From the NCBI GenBank assembly GCA_947451115.1, contig CANFXV010000004.1, positions 1 through 64,000 of the forward strand: a DNA stretch of 64,000 nucleotides. Reading direction: 5' to 3'. Below are positions 1-8,623 of the stretch, piece after piece. Position 1 is the stretch's first letter. Each line of letters starts with the position of its first letter. This stretch comes from Bacteroidota bacterium. Its GTDB lineage: Bacteria; Bacteroidota; Bacteroidia; Chitinophagales; Chitinophagaceae. A program made the position numbers and the translations under genes. Below the pieces are notes generated by a model. It saw only the letters and a program-made list of their open reading frames with translations, was not told the DNA's origin and did no database searches.

Positions 1-9
1 AGGGGGGCG

Positions 10-266
10 AGAAGGAACAAAAATGGCGAATAGCCATAGTTTCCATGCCCAAAACCAAATGGCTGCGCCATTTTAACGTCTTACTTCAAATCTTGCGCAT
101 TAAAGCAAGCTTTTTCTTCTGCCCTCAAATGGCTGCGCCATTTTAAATGCCTCGTTCGCATCAAAATCGAAGCAAGCTTCATTTTGTTGCTCCCTCTGCA
201 TTTGCTCACTCCGTTCGCTCTTGGGCATTAAAAAAGGGGCTTTTTAGCCCCTTTTTTGTTCCTTCT
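10..266. repeat. Hairpin-rich element with 14-bp inverted-repeat ends
   Basis: The outermost arms AGAAGGAACAAAAA (10-23) and its exact complement (253-266) bound a 257-bp non-coding stretch. Further inverted pairs are nested inside: ATGCCCAA 45-52 with TTGGGCAT 221-228, and CAAATG 56-61 with CATTTG 199-204. Local hairpins with an ATGGC/GCCAT core lie at 23-37, 57-73 and 127-143, and a 21-bp sequence at 56-76 is repeated exactly at 126-146. No convincing ORF lies inside. It abuts the 3' end of tRNA-Ser. It could be a MITE-like non-autonomous element or a structured RNA; which of these is inference. The window starts only 9 bases upstream, so the left context is unknown. Confidence 0.55.
230..257 (-). 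terminator. Rho-independent terminator after tRNA-Ser
   Basis: AAAAAAGGGGC (230-240), a six-base loop, and GCCCCTTTTTT (247-257) form an 11-bp stem with A and T tracts on both sides, so it can work in both directions. On the minus strand it lies just after the tRNA-Ser gene. It may also serve a gene left of the window. Confidence 0.75.
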
Positions 267-267
267 G

Positions 268-352
268 CGGAGAGTTAGGGATTCGAACCCCAGGACCTGT
301 TACAGTCAACAGTTTTCAAGACTGCCGCATTCGACCGCTCTGCCAACTCTCC
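268..352 (-). tRNA. tRNA-Ser (anticodon TGA)
   Basis: On the minus strand the sequence opens GGAGAGT and closes ACTCTCC, giving a perfect 7-bp acceptor stem. The anticodon loop carries TGA between complementary arms. The long variable arm and the GGTTCGAATCC T-arm are typical of serine tRNAs. The discriminator is G and no full CCA is encoded. It reads UCN serine codons, mainly UCA. Confidence 0.93.
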
Positions 353-463
353 GCGGCAAATGTAGGAAGGGAATGCCAATTTTGCAAAAATACTTGCATT
401 TAATGTGGTTAAACAATTGAGCTAATTTATTGACTACCATGTATCTTTACAAAAATGGCATAG

Positions 464-2281
464 GTGAAAGAATTATCGGCTTTAAATGTGTTTTTTTGGA
501 AGTATAGGTTTCGTTTCTTTACGGGTATCCTATTGGTTATAGCGACCAATTACTTGGCCGTTTTATCCCCACAAATCACTGGTTATGTAGTAGGCTTAGT
601 GCAAGCCAAACTTCCAGGAGGTCAACTACCTTCCTCTATGCACAATGATGCTATAGTGAGTTGGATAAGTAATTTGAGTAATAGCCATAATTTTAGCTTT
701 GCCTGGTTGATTACTTTTTGTAGCATCACCATTTTGGTTTTGGCCATTGTAAGAAGCATTTTTATGTTTTTTATGCGTCAAACCATTATTGTAATGAGTA
801 GGCATATCGAATACGACCAAAAAAACCAGGTCTATACTCATTACCAAAAACTAGACACAGAATTCTACAAAACACATAGCACGGGCGATTTAATGAGCCG
901 TATTACCGAAGATGTGAGTAGGGTGCGCATGTATACCGGCCCCTCTTTAATGTACTTGATTAATTTGGTTTCCTTGATTGGCTTTTGCTTGTACAATATG
1001 TTTAGTAAGGATGTGCGCTTAAGTTTATATGTGTTAGCGCCGCTTCCAATTTTAGCCATCACAATTTATTTTGTCAATAGCATCATCAATAAAAAAAGTG
1101 AAGAAATTCAAGGCCAACTTTCTGATTTAACTACCAATGCACAAGAATCTTATTCTGGTATTAGAGTCATCAAATCTTTTGTGCAAGAAAAAGCCATGCT
1201 TGGTTTTTTCAAAGCCAACAGTGAACTGTACCGTAAAAATGCAGTGAGCTTAGCTAAGGTGGAAGCTTTTTATGCGCCTACTATGGCATTGATGATAGGC
1301 TTAAGTACACTGCTCACTATTTATTTAGGTGGTTTGGAAGCATTGCATGATCCTAGAAAAGTGGGCACAGTCATTGAATTTGTGATCTATATTAACATGC
1401 TTACTTTCCCAGTTAGTGCCATAGGATGGACTGCAAGCATGATTCAGCGTGCGGCTGCATCTCAAAAAAGATTGAATGAATTTTTATCCATTCAGCCCAT
1501 CATCACCAATAAAAATACACAGGTCATTCCTGCCATTAAAGGCGATATACATTACAATAACGTTGACTTTGTTTATCCGCATTCTGGTGTGCATGGACTA
1601 TCTAAATTTGAATTGACGATTAAAGCCGGTCAAAAAGTGTTGGTACTTGGAAAAACTGGGGCTGGAAAAACATCCATTGCGCAATTACTTACTAGAATGT
1701 ATGAAACCAATGAAGGTACAATTAGCATAGATGGGGTAGATGTAAACAACATCAATGTGCAACAATTAAGAAAAGAAATTGGTTATGTACAACAGGATGT
1801 TTTCTTGTTTAGTGATTCTGTCGAAAACAATATACGATTTGGGTTGACGAATTTGGTGGGTAAAGAAGAAGTATACAAAGCAGCCGAAGCGGCCCATGTA
1901 TTGAATGAAATCAATAGCTTACCCAATCAATTTGACACCTTGGTAGGAGAAAGAGGCACTACTTTAAGTGGTGGTCAAAAACAAAGAGTAGCCATTGCAA
2001 GGTCTTTGATCAAAAATCCGAGCATTTATATTTTTGACGATTGCTTGAGTGCGGTGGATGCCAATACCGAACAAGCTATTTTGTTTAACTTACAATCCTA
2101 TATAAAAGACAAAACTTCCATTTTTATTACCCATCGTATATTTTTTAGCATGCCTTTTGATCTTATCATATATTTAGAAGACGGCCATATTGCAGAAATG
2201 GGCACCCACGAAAGTTTGTTAGTCAAAAATGGTTTGTATGCCGAATTGTATCGAGCTCAACAAACTAAGGAAATGCCTTAA
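464..2281 (+). CDS. ABC exporter, fused permease and ATPase (MdlA/MsbA-like)
   Basis: A fused ABC half-exporter of 605 residues, the usual length for MsbA/MdlA types. The N-terminal half holds about six membrane segments (the first near residues 19-41). The ATPase half has Walker A at G396-S404, LSGGQ at 501-505 and the H-loop histidine at 557. Walker B ends D525-D526, so the usual catalytic glutamate is an aspartate, as in the degenerate site of heterodimeric exporters (family knowledge). No second half-transporter lies beside it. The start is GTG; the ATG ten bases upstream stops at once. The substrate cannot be told from sequence; lipids or drugs are typical. Confidence 0.88.
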   Translation: MKELSALNVFFWKYRFRFFTGILLVIATNYLAVLSPQITGYVVGLVQAKLPGGQLPSSMHNDAIVSWISNLSNSHNFSFAWLITFCSITILVLAIVRSIFMFFMRQTIIVMSRHIEYDQKNQVYTHYQKLDTEFYKTHSTGDLMSRITEDVSRVRMYTGPSLMYLINLVSLIGFCLYNMFSKDVRLSLYVLAPLPILAITIYFVNSIINKKSEEIQGQLSDLTTNAQESYSGIRVIKSFVQEKAMLGFFKANSELYRKNAVSLAKVEAFYAPTMALMIGLSTLLTIYLGGLEALHDPRKVGTVIEFVIYINMLTFPVSAIGWTASMIQRAAASQKRLNEFLSIQPIITNKNTQVIPAIKGDIHYNNVDFVYPHSGVHGLSKFELTIKAGQKVLVLGKTGAGKTSIAQLLTRMYETNEGTISIDGVDVNNINVQQLRKEIGYVQQDVFLFSDSVENNIRFGLTNLVGKEEVYKAAEAAHVLNEINSLPNQFDTLVGERGTTLSGGQKQRVAIARSLIKNPSIYIFDDCLSAVDANTEQAILFNLQSYIKDKTSIFITHRIFFSMPFDLIIYLEDGHIAEMGTHESLLVKNGLYAELYRAQQTKEMP

Positions 2282-2347
2282 ATTAAAGCATTAAAATTTC
2301 AATATTTCAAGAACATTTTATATTTTTAGTATATACAGTAAAAGATT

Positions 2348-2866
2348 ATGGAGCAAGAAAATTACGACAACAGTAGCGACCGCAAAATTGAAAGTGTATT
2401 TAGTAGTCGTGTGCGTGCAGGCAAAAGAAGAACTTATTTTTTTGATGTAAGGGCTACTCGTGCAAATGATTACTTTTTAACCATTACAGAAAGTAGAAAG
2501 CGTTTTGACAACAATGGATACGATCGTCACAAAGTTTTTATTTACAAAGAAGATTTTAATAAGTTCATCAAAGCCATTACTGAAGCCATTGATTTTGTGA
2601 AAACTGAATTGATGCCTGATTTTGATTTTGACGCATTTAATCACGAGGGCGAAGAGCCTTATGAACCTAGTGTTAATACTGAAGCAAGCATAACACCATT
2701 ATCGCCAACTACTCCGGAAGCAGCTGCTCCAGCTCCAACACCTTCACAGGAAGATCATGATCATGATGAACAAATCGTGATCACCGAAAAGAAACCTTTG
2801 GAAGCAAGAGATACACCTGCTAGTGCTGGAGACAATTTAAGCACAGAGGAAGTAGACAAATGGTAA
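2348..2866 (+). CDS. PUR-alpha-like nucleic-acid-binding protein (DUF3276)
   Basis: 172 residues. The first ~95 match the DUF3276/PUR domain found widely in Bacteroidota and in Borrelia BpuR, with the typical stretch of basic and aromatic residues (RAGKRRTYFFDVR near residues 22-34). PUR domains bind single-stranded DNA or RNA, so a regulatory or nucleoid role is likely but not shown here. The remaining ~75 residues are an acidic, proline- and threonine-rich tail of low complexity, probably disordered. It follows the ABC exporter by 66 bases and may be co-transcribed. Confidence 0.85.
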   Translation: MEQENYDNSSDRKIESVFSSRVRAGKRRTYFFDVRATRANDYFLTITESRKRFDNNGYDRHKVFIYKEDFNKFIKAITEAIDFVKTELMPDFDFDAFNHEGEEPYEPSVNTEASITPLSPTTPEAAAPAPTPSQEDHDHDEQIVITEKKPLEARDTPASAGDNLSTEEVDKW

Positions 2867-2886
2867 TAAGCAGTTGCACGTTTTAC

Positions 2887-3375
2887 TTATAATTTTTTAA
2901 GCATCCAGATATCACAGCCGCAGTGGCCGCTATTGCCCATGGCTTGAGTCAATCTTTCAAATCCCACATTTTCATAGATAGCGACTGCCTTGGAAAGTTC
3001 GGGCATGGATTCTAAATATACTTGCGTGTATCCATTCTCTTTTGCCCATTGCATGGATTGTAACAATAATTTTTTACCTAGTCCTGTGCCTCTTGCTGTA
3101 TTGCTTAAGTACAATTTAACCAATTCACAAGTGCCTGTTGGTAAGCCTTCGGTAGGAAAAATACCACAGCCGCCCACGATGGTTCCATCAATTTCAGCAA
3201 TATAATAAACGGATCCTTCTGTTTGAAATAATTCAAATAAATGATCGGTGGTGGGATCGTAATAAACAGTGCCAGGTTTATTGGCGCCAAATTCTGTTAA
3301 TGCTGCACGAATCACTGCTGCAATGGCTACATTGTCTTTTAATTCAATATTTCTTATCGTAATAGTGGAGGCCAT
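2887..3375 (-). CDS. GNAT family N-acetyltransferase
   Basis: 162 residues with a GNAT fold. The acetyl-CoA pyrophosphate loop reads R95-G-T-G-L-G-K101 (the R/Q-x-x-G-x-G/A motif), followed by a helix. The C-terminal motif AIYENVGFE (132-140) is also typical. These enzymes move an acetyl group from acetyl-CoA to an amine; the substrate is not predictable. It is the last gene of a minus-strand run ltaE-pgi-GNAT, with only 5 bases between it and pgi, so it is probably in their operon. Confidence 0.85.
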   Translation of the reverse strand: MASTITIRNIELKDNVAIAAVIRAALTEFGANKPGTVYYDPTTDHLFELFQTEGSVYYIAEIDGTIVGGCGIFPTEGLPTGTCELVKLYLSNTARGTGLGKKLLLQSMQWAKENGYTQVYLESMPELSKAVAIYENVGFERLTQAMGNSGHCGCDIWMLKKL

Positions 3376-3380
3376 TTAAA

Positions 3381-5036
3381 TTATTTTTTCCAATTTTTAT
3401 ATTGGTTGATCAATCCATTGGTAGAACTATCGTGTCCGCTGACAGGTTGGTTGTTCACAAGTTCTGGTAAAATTTTATTGGCTAATTGCTTGCCTAATTC
3501 TACACCCCATTGGTCATAACTAAATATATTCCAAATTACGCCTTGCGTAAATATTTTGTGTTCGTAACAAGCAATTAAAAATCCTAAGGTATTTGGTGTA
3601 ATTTTTTTGATTAAAAAAGAATTGGTGGGTTTGTTTCCTGCAAATATTTTAAAGGGCGCAAGGAATTCAATTTCTTTTTCAGATTTTTTATTGGCTTTTA
3701 ATTCGGCGGTCACCTCGGCTTGTGTTTTACCATTCAATAAGGCTTCGGTTTGTGCAAAATAATTGCTCAACAATTTATCATGATGATCACCGATAGGGTT
3801 GTGACTGATCGCAGGTGCGATAAAATCACAAGGAATCACCAAGGTGCCTTGATGTATTAATTGATAAAAAGCATGTTGACCATTGGTGCCTGGCTCTCCC
3901 CAAATTACAGGACCAGTGCTATAATTCACAGCTGTTCCATTGCGGTCGATATATTTACCATTGCTTTCCATATTTCCTTGTTGGAAATAGGCTGCAAAAC
4001 GATGCATGTATTGATCATAGGGCAAGATGGCTTCCGATTGTGCACCAAAGAAATTGGTGTACCAAATGCCTAATAAAGCCATGACCACAGGTATATTTTT
4101 TTCGAATTTTTCTGTTTTAAAATGTTGGTCTGCTTGGTGTGCACCTTTCAATAAGGCTTCAAAATTTTCATAGCCAATGGTCAATGCGATAGACAAGCCA
4201 ATCGCACTCCATAAAGAATATCTACCACCCACCCAATCCCAAAACTCAAACATATTTTTACTGCTAATGCCAAATGCATTCACTGCTTTTTCATTGGTGC
4301 TTAAGGCCACAAAATGAGTAGCAATATGTTTTTCATCTACCGCATTTTCTAAAAACCAAGTTCTTGCCGTATGGGCATTGGTCATGGTTTCTTGCGTAGT
4401 AAAAGTTTTAGAGGCAATTAAGAATAAAGTTTCTTCTGCATTAATTTTTTTCAAAGTTTCTGCAATATGCGTACCATCTACATTGCTCACAAAATAAACT
4501 TGAATACCTTCTACCCAATAAGGTTTTAAGGCTTCAGTGACCATTACAGGACCCAAATCAGATCCACCTATACCAATATTTACAATAGTTTTAATTTTCT
4601 TTCCTGTATACCCTTTATGCTCGCCACTATGGATGGCATTACAAAAGGTTTTCATTTGTTGTTGAACTCTTTGAATTTCAGGCAATATATTTTCTCCATC
4701 CACTAAAATAGAACTAGCAGTAAAATCGCGCAGTGCGGTATGAAGTACGGCTCTGTTTTCTGTTTCATTGATGGCCTTTCCTTCGAACTGCGCTTTAATT
4801 GCTTTTTCTAGCCCACATTCTTTGGCCAATTGTAATAACAATTGTAAAGTTTTTTCGGTGATAATATTTTTGGAGTAATCAAATAATATATCGCTAGTGG
4901 CTATAGAATATTGATCAAATCTTGTTGGATCCGCAGCAAACAAATCTTTCATTTGCTTGCGATTCATCTCTTCTTCGAAATGCTTTTTTAATACGAACCA
5001 GGCCTGTGTGGATGTTGGGTTAATTCTTTCTAACAT
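3381..5036 (-). CDS. pgi: Glucose-6-phosphate isomerase
   Basis: 551 residues, close to the E. coli enzyme (549). It interconverts glucose-6-phosphate and fructose-6-phosphate in glycolysis and gluconeogenesis in the cytoplasm. The PGI signatures are visible: [16 protein letters not shown] near residue 269, the catalytic Glu in [10 protein letters not shown] near 357, the His in [13 protein letters not shown] near 385, and the catalytic Lys in [10 protein letters not shown] near 519. The gene begins 16 bases after ltaE on the same strand and overlaps nothing. Confidence 0.96.
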   Translation of the reverse strand: MLERINPTSTQAWFVLKKHFEEEMNRKQMKDLFAADPTRFDQYSIATSDILFDYSKNIITEKTLQLLLQLAKECGLEKAIKAQFEGKAINETENRAVLHTALRDFTASSILVDGENILPEIQRVQQQMKTFCNAIHSGEHKGYTGKKIKTIVNIGIGGSDLGPVMVTEALKPYWVEGIQVYFVSNVDGTHIAETLKKINAEETLFLIASKTFTTQETMTNAHTARTWFLENAVDEKHIATHFVALSTNEKAVNAFGISSKNMFEFWDWVGGRYSLWSAIGLSIALTIGYENFEALLKGAHQADQHFKTEKFEKNIPVVMALLGIWYTNFFGAQSEAILPYDQYMHRFAAYFQQGNMESNGKYIDRNGTAVNYSTGPVIWGEPGTNGQHAFYQLIHQGTLVIPCDFIAPAISHNPIGDHHDKLLSNYFAQTEALLNGKTQAEVTAELKANKKSEKEIEFLAPFKIFAGNKPTNSFLIKKITPNTLGFLIACYEHKIFTQGVIWNIFSYDQWGVELGKQLANKILPELVNNQPVSGHDSSTNGLINQYKNWKK

Positions 5037-5052
5037 GTTTCTAATTTCTCTT

Positions 5053-6066
5053 TTATAATTTCTCTATGGTTTCTAATGTCTTGGCTAAATGTTCATTGGT
5101 AATGTCTAAGTGCACCACAAAACGAACTAGGGTAGGCGTCATGGCAATGACTAAAATATTTTTTTCTTTTAAAGCTGCCGCCAATTGAGTGGCATTGTAT
5201 TTTCCATCGATATGCGCAATCACAATATTGGTTTCTACTTCAAAAATTTCTTTTACAAATTCCTTTTTCAACAAAGCATTTTTAATTTCTAATGCCTTGG
5301 AATGATCTTCTTTTAATCTATCAATATGGTTATCTAATGCATAAATACCAGCAGCTGCCAAAGAACCAGCTTGACGCATGCCCCCTCCAAAAACTTTACG
5401 CCAACGTCTTGCTTTTTTTATAAATGGGGTAGATCCTAATAATACACTTCCTACTGGGGCGCCCAATCCTTTGCTCAAACAAATAGATATGGAATCAAAT
5501 ACTTTTCCATATTGTTTAGGGTCTTCTTTTTTATGCACCATCGCATTGAATAATCTGGCACCATCTAAGTGCAAGCCTAAGCCATGGGACTTGGTTATTT
5601 TTTGAATGGCTTCGATTGCTGAAAATTCATAACAAGCACCTCCGCCTCGGTTACAGGTATTTTCCAAGCTTACTAATCTAGAAATGGGCTTGTGGACATC
5701 TTCTGGATTAATGGCCGCTAAAACCTGGTCGGCAGTTATTCTGCCTCGGTCTCCTCGTAGTAATTTCACTGAACTACCCGAATTAGAGGCAATGCCTCCG
5801 CCTTCGTATTGGTAAATATGGGATAATTCCTCACAAATCACTTCGTCGCCTGCCTGGGTATGGGTTTTAATGGCCAATTGATTAGTCATGGTACCGCTAG
5901 GGCAGAATAAGCCAGCTTCCATCCCGAAAAGGGTGGCTGTCTTTGCTTCCAAGGCATTGATACTTGGATCTTCCCCAAACACATCATCTCCAACAGGGGC
6001 TGCTTGCATATAGGCCAACATGGCTGGGGTGGGAAGGGTTACGGTATCTGATCTAAAATCAATCAT
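5053..6066 (-). CDS. ltaE: Low-specificity L-threonine aldolase
   Basis: 337 residues of a fold-type I PLP enzyme that cleaves threonine or allo-threonine to glycine and acetaldehyde. It opens with [16 protein letters not shown], the hallmark start of threonine aldolases. DGARLFNA lies near residue 170 and the PLP lysine in [10 protein letters not shown] near 199. It is the first gene of the minus-strand group ltaE-pgi-GNAT. A TATCTTCG element ends 4 bases before the ATG, so the message may have almost no leader. Confidence 0.93.
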   Translation of the reverse strand: MIDFRSDTVTLPTPAMLAYMQAAPVGDDVFGEDPSINALEAKTATLFGMEAGLFCPSGTMTNQLAIKTHTQAGDEVICEELSHIYQYEGGGIASNSGSSVKLLRGDRGRITADQVLAAINPEDVHKPISRLVSLENTCNRGGGACYEFSAIEAIQKITKSHGLGLHLDGARLFNAMVHKKEDPKQYGKVFDSISICLSKGLGAPVGSVLLGSTPFIKKARRWRKVFGGGMRQAGSLAAAGIYALDNHIDRLKEDHSKALEIKNALLKKEFVKEIFEVETNIVIAHIDGKYNATQLAAALKEKNILVIAMTPTLVRFVVHLDITNEHLAKTLETIEKL

Positions 6067-6070
6067 GCTG

Positions 6071-6078
6071 CGAAGATA
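6071..6078 (-). promoter_or_regulatory. Possible -7 element (TATCTTCG) of ltaE
   Basis: One mismatch from the Bacteroidota -7 consensus TAnnTTTG, 4 bases before the ltaE ATG. The TTCG variant recurs upstream of gyrA, tpiA and the DEAD-box gene in this window. No clear -33 element is seen. Confidence 0.4.
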
Positions 6079-6166
6079 AATCTTGAGGGGTGATTATCCT
6101 TATAAATTATAGAAAATGGGCTATTTTTTGGCTTAAAAAATGTGCATAAATGCTTTGTAATCAATA

Positions 6167-6198
6167 TTTGCAAAATTAATCTCAAAATCGTACCTTTG
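6167..6198 (+). promoter_or_regulatory. Promoter of the primary sigma factor gene
   Basis: TTTG at 6167-6170, a 20-base spacer, and TACCTTTG at 6191-6198 match the Bacteroidota -33/-7 consensus exactly. The spacing is inside the known 17-23 range. It leaves an untranslated leader of roughly 90 bases before the ATG at 6293. Confidence 0.75.
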
Positions 6199-6292
6199 CC
6201 GACTAACATTGGTTAATTTATTCCTAGATTAACTCCTTGTTAGCACACTTTTTTAGACATTTCAACGTTATACATTTAAATAAATTCTTTGC

Positions 6293-7150
6293 ATGAGGCA
6301 GCTTAAAATTGCTACACAGATTACAAACAGAGATTCTCAAGCGGTTGAAAAGTACTTACAAGAGATTTCTAAGATTTCAATGATCAATCCTGAAGAGGAA
6401 ACCACTTTAGCGCAACGTATTAAAATGGGCGATCAGCGTGCATTGGATAAATTGGTGCAAGCCAACTTACGTTTCGTGGTATCTGTGGCCAAACAATACC
6501 AACACCAAGGTTTGTCTTTGTCCGATTTAATCAATGAAGGAAACTTAGGTTTAATTAAGGCTGCACAACGTTTTGATGAAACCAAGGGGTTTAAATTTAT
6601 CTCTTATGCAGTTTGGTGGATTCGTCAATCTATCTTGCAAGCTTTAGCGGAGCAAGGTCGTTTGGTTCGTTTACCACAGAACAAAATTGGTACTTATAAT
6701 AAAGCCAACAAGGCCTATATGGCTTTTGAGCAAGAACATGAGCGTGAGCCATCCACTGAGGAATTAGCAGGTATCTTAGAAATGTCTGAGACCGAGATTA
6801 ACAATATTTTCCAGTCCAATACCCGTCATACTTCCTTAGATGCACCAGTGCATGAAGCAGAAGATGTGGCCATGGGAGATTTATTAAAAGGCGGAGATGA
6901 AACAGACGAAGATGTGATGAAAGATTCTTTGAGAGAAGAAATTCGTCGCGTACTTAAGTCATTGAGTCCTAGAGAGGCAGAGATAGTTAACGCCTATTTT
7001 GGTTTAGATGGAGAGAACGGCGTTACCATTGAGCAAATTGGAATTAAATACGATTTAACGAAGGAAAGAATAAGACAAATTAAAGAGCGTGCTATTAAAC
7101 GTTTACAGAAAGCAAGATATAGCAACGCACTAAAGGCTTATTTGGGCTAG
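6293..7150 (+). CDS. rpoD: Primary RNA polymerase sigma factor (sigma-70, RpoD/SigA type)
   Basis: 285 residues, the short Bacteroidota form that lacks region 1.1. It opens MRQLKIATQITNRDSQAVEKY, followed by region 1.2. Region 2 includes FISYAVWWIRQSI near residue 105, which melts and reads the -7 element. Region 3 follows, and region 4.2 has the helix-turn-helix around TKERIRQIKERAIKRL near residues 258-275. It directs RNA polymerase to housekeeping promoters, which in this phylum are TTTG / TAnnTTTG, the type seen throughout this window. It is monocistronic: own promoter upstream, strong terminator downstream. Confidence 0.93.
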   Translation: MRQLKIATQITNRDSQAVEKYLQEISKISMINPEEETTLAQRIKMGDQRALDKLVQANLRFVVSVAKQYQHQGLSLSDLINEGNLGLIKAAQRFDETKGFKFISYAVWWIRQSILQALAEQGRLVRLPQNKIGTYNKANKAYMAFEQEHEREPSTEELAGILEMSETEINNIFQSNTRHTSLDAPVHEAEDVAMGDLLKGGDETDEDVMKDSLREEIRRVLKSLSPREAEIVNAYFGLDGENGVTIEQIGIKYDLTKERIRQIKERAIKRLQKARYSNALKAYLG

Positions 7151-7166
7151 TAGTATACCATATTAT

Positions 7167-7206
7167 AAAGCCCCTTCAGTCTTAGGATTTGATGGGGCTT
7201 TTTTTT
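7167..7206 (+). terminator. Rho-independent terminator after rpoD
   Basis: AAAGCCCC (7167-7174) pairs with GGGGCTTT (7194-7201) across a 19-base loop, followed by a T run to 7206. Confidence 0.8.
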
Positions 7207-7295
7207 AGCCAAGATTTTGTTGGTAATTTGATAATGAAGAAAGTAAAAAGATTGAATAGGATAAAATAGAAATTTGAATAAGTAATATAAAAGTT

Positions 7296-8231
7296 ATGGA
7301 AACAGAAAAAGTAAGCATTTTAATTATAGGTTCAGGACCTGCGGGTTACACAGCGGCTATTTATGCGGCGCGTGCCAATATGAAACCATTATTGTACCAA
7401 GGTATACAACCAGGTGGTCAATTAACCATAACCACTGAAGTAGAAAACTATCCTGGTTTTCCAGAGGGTATTCAAGGACCTGACATGATGGTGAACTTTG
7501 AAAAGCAAGCAGCTAGAATGGGTGCCGATATTCGTTATGGTTTAGCCACAAAGGTTGACTTTAGTGGAGAAGTGAAAAAAGTATGGATTGATGATGAATT
7601 ATTAATTGAAGCGGACGCAGTCATTATATCTACAGGTGCGAGTGCAAAATGGTTGGGCATTCCAAGTGAAGAAAGATTAAATGGATTTGGCGTAAGTGCT
7701 TGTGCAGTTTGCGATGGATTCTTTTTTAAAGGAAAAGAAGTAGCCATTGTAGGAGCGGGCGATACAGCTGCAGAAGAAGCACATTATTTATCTAAAATGT
7801 GTACCACGGTGCATATGTTTGTGCGTAAAGAAGCCATGCGTGCTAGTAAGGTAATGCAAGATAGAGTGTTGAATACCCCGAATATTAAAGTGTACTTTAA
7901 TACAGAGACCGATGAAATTTTAGGAGAGAAGAAAGTAGAAGGCGTGCGTATTTTAAATACCAAAACAAATACCAAAGAAGAAATTCCAGTAAGTGCCTTT
8001 TTTGTGGCCATTGGTCACCAACCCAATAGTGGCATTTTCAAAGACTATATCACTATGGATGAAACGGGTTATATACTTACAGAACCTGGTACCACTAAAA
8101 CCAATGTGCCTGGTGTTTTTGCCTCTGGTGATGTGCAAGATAAAAACTACCGTCAAGCAGTGACTGCAGCGGGTAGTGGTTGCATGGCAGCCTTAGATGC
8201 GGAGCGTTATTTAACTGCAAAAGGACATTAA
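7296..8231 (+). CDS. trxB: Thioredoxin-disulfide reductase
   Basis: 311 residues, usual for bacterial TrxB. It uses NADPH and FAD to reduce thioredoxin in the cytoplasm. The FAD site GSGPAGYTAAIYAARA lies near residues 12-27. The redox pair is C136-A-V-C139. The NADPH loop GAGDTAAEEA begins at about 153, and the C-terminal FAD motif GVFASGDVQD is near 271. The stop codon overlaps the folB start (TAATG), so the two are probably translationally coupled. Confidence 0.96.
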   Translation: METEKVSILIIGSGPAGYTAAIYAARANMKPLLYQGIQPGGQLTITTEVENYPGFPEGIQGPDMMVNFEKQAARMGADIRYGLATKVDFSGEVKKVWIDDELLIEADAVIISTGASAKWLGIPSEERLNGFGVSACAVCDGFFFKGKEVAIVGAGDTAAEEAHYLSKMCTTVHMFVRKEAMRASKVMQDRVLNTPNIKVYFNTETDEILGEKKVEGVRILNTKTNTKEEIPVSAFFVAIGHQPNSGIFKDYITMDETGYILTEPGTTKTNVPGVFASGDVQDKNYRQAVTAAGSGCMAALDAERYLTAKGH

Positions 8232-8605
8232 TGTCTAGTCAAAATAAAATGCGCATTGAATTAAATGAGCTAGTGTTTTTGGGCTATCATGGTTTGTATG
8301 CCGAAGAAAAAAAATTAGGCAATACCTATAAAGTAAATGTACATATAGATTTTACGCCTAAAAATGAGTTAGTAGATCAATTAGAACAGACCATTGATTA
8401 TGTCCATGTATATGCCATCATTAAAAAATGGATGGAAATACCAACCCCTTTATTAGAAACCTTGGTGGGTAATATCGCAGAGGAGATTTTAGTCAACCAA
8501 GTGCTAGCAGATAAAGTGTTTGTAGCCATTAGAAAAGTACATATGCCCATCCCACAATTTGAAGGTAATATTTCTGTTTCTGTAGAGAAAACAAGAAACA
8601 AATAA
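8231..8605 (+). CDS. folB: Dihydroneopterin aldolase
   Basis: 124 residues. It converts 7,8-dihydroneopterin to 6-hydroxymethyl-dihydropterin and glycolaldehyde in folate synthesis. The family features are the early Glu of LNELVFLGYHGLYAEEK (residues ~10-26), TIDYVHVY (~50-57), LETLVGNIAEEI (~75-86), and a late basic VAIRKVHMPIP. The open frame continues upstream into trxB; I chose the ATG that overlaps the trxB stop by one base. An alternative ATG is at 8249. folP, another folate gene, lies at 41.4 kb, not adjacent. Confidence 0.88.
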   Translation: MSSQNKMRIELNELVFLGYHGLYAEEKKLGNTYKVNVHIDFTPKNELVDQLEQTIDYVHVYAIIKKWMEIPTPLLETLVGNIAEEILVNQVLADKVFVAIRKVHMPIPQFEGNISVSVEKTRNK

Positions 8606-8623
8606 ATCAACCCAATTCTTTTT

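Noticed and set aside
8180-8231. Frameshift or fusion between trxB and folB
   Set aside because: The folB frame is simply open upstream into trxB; both proteins have normal length and the TAATG overlap is a usual coupling.
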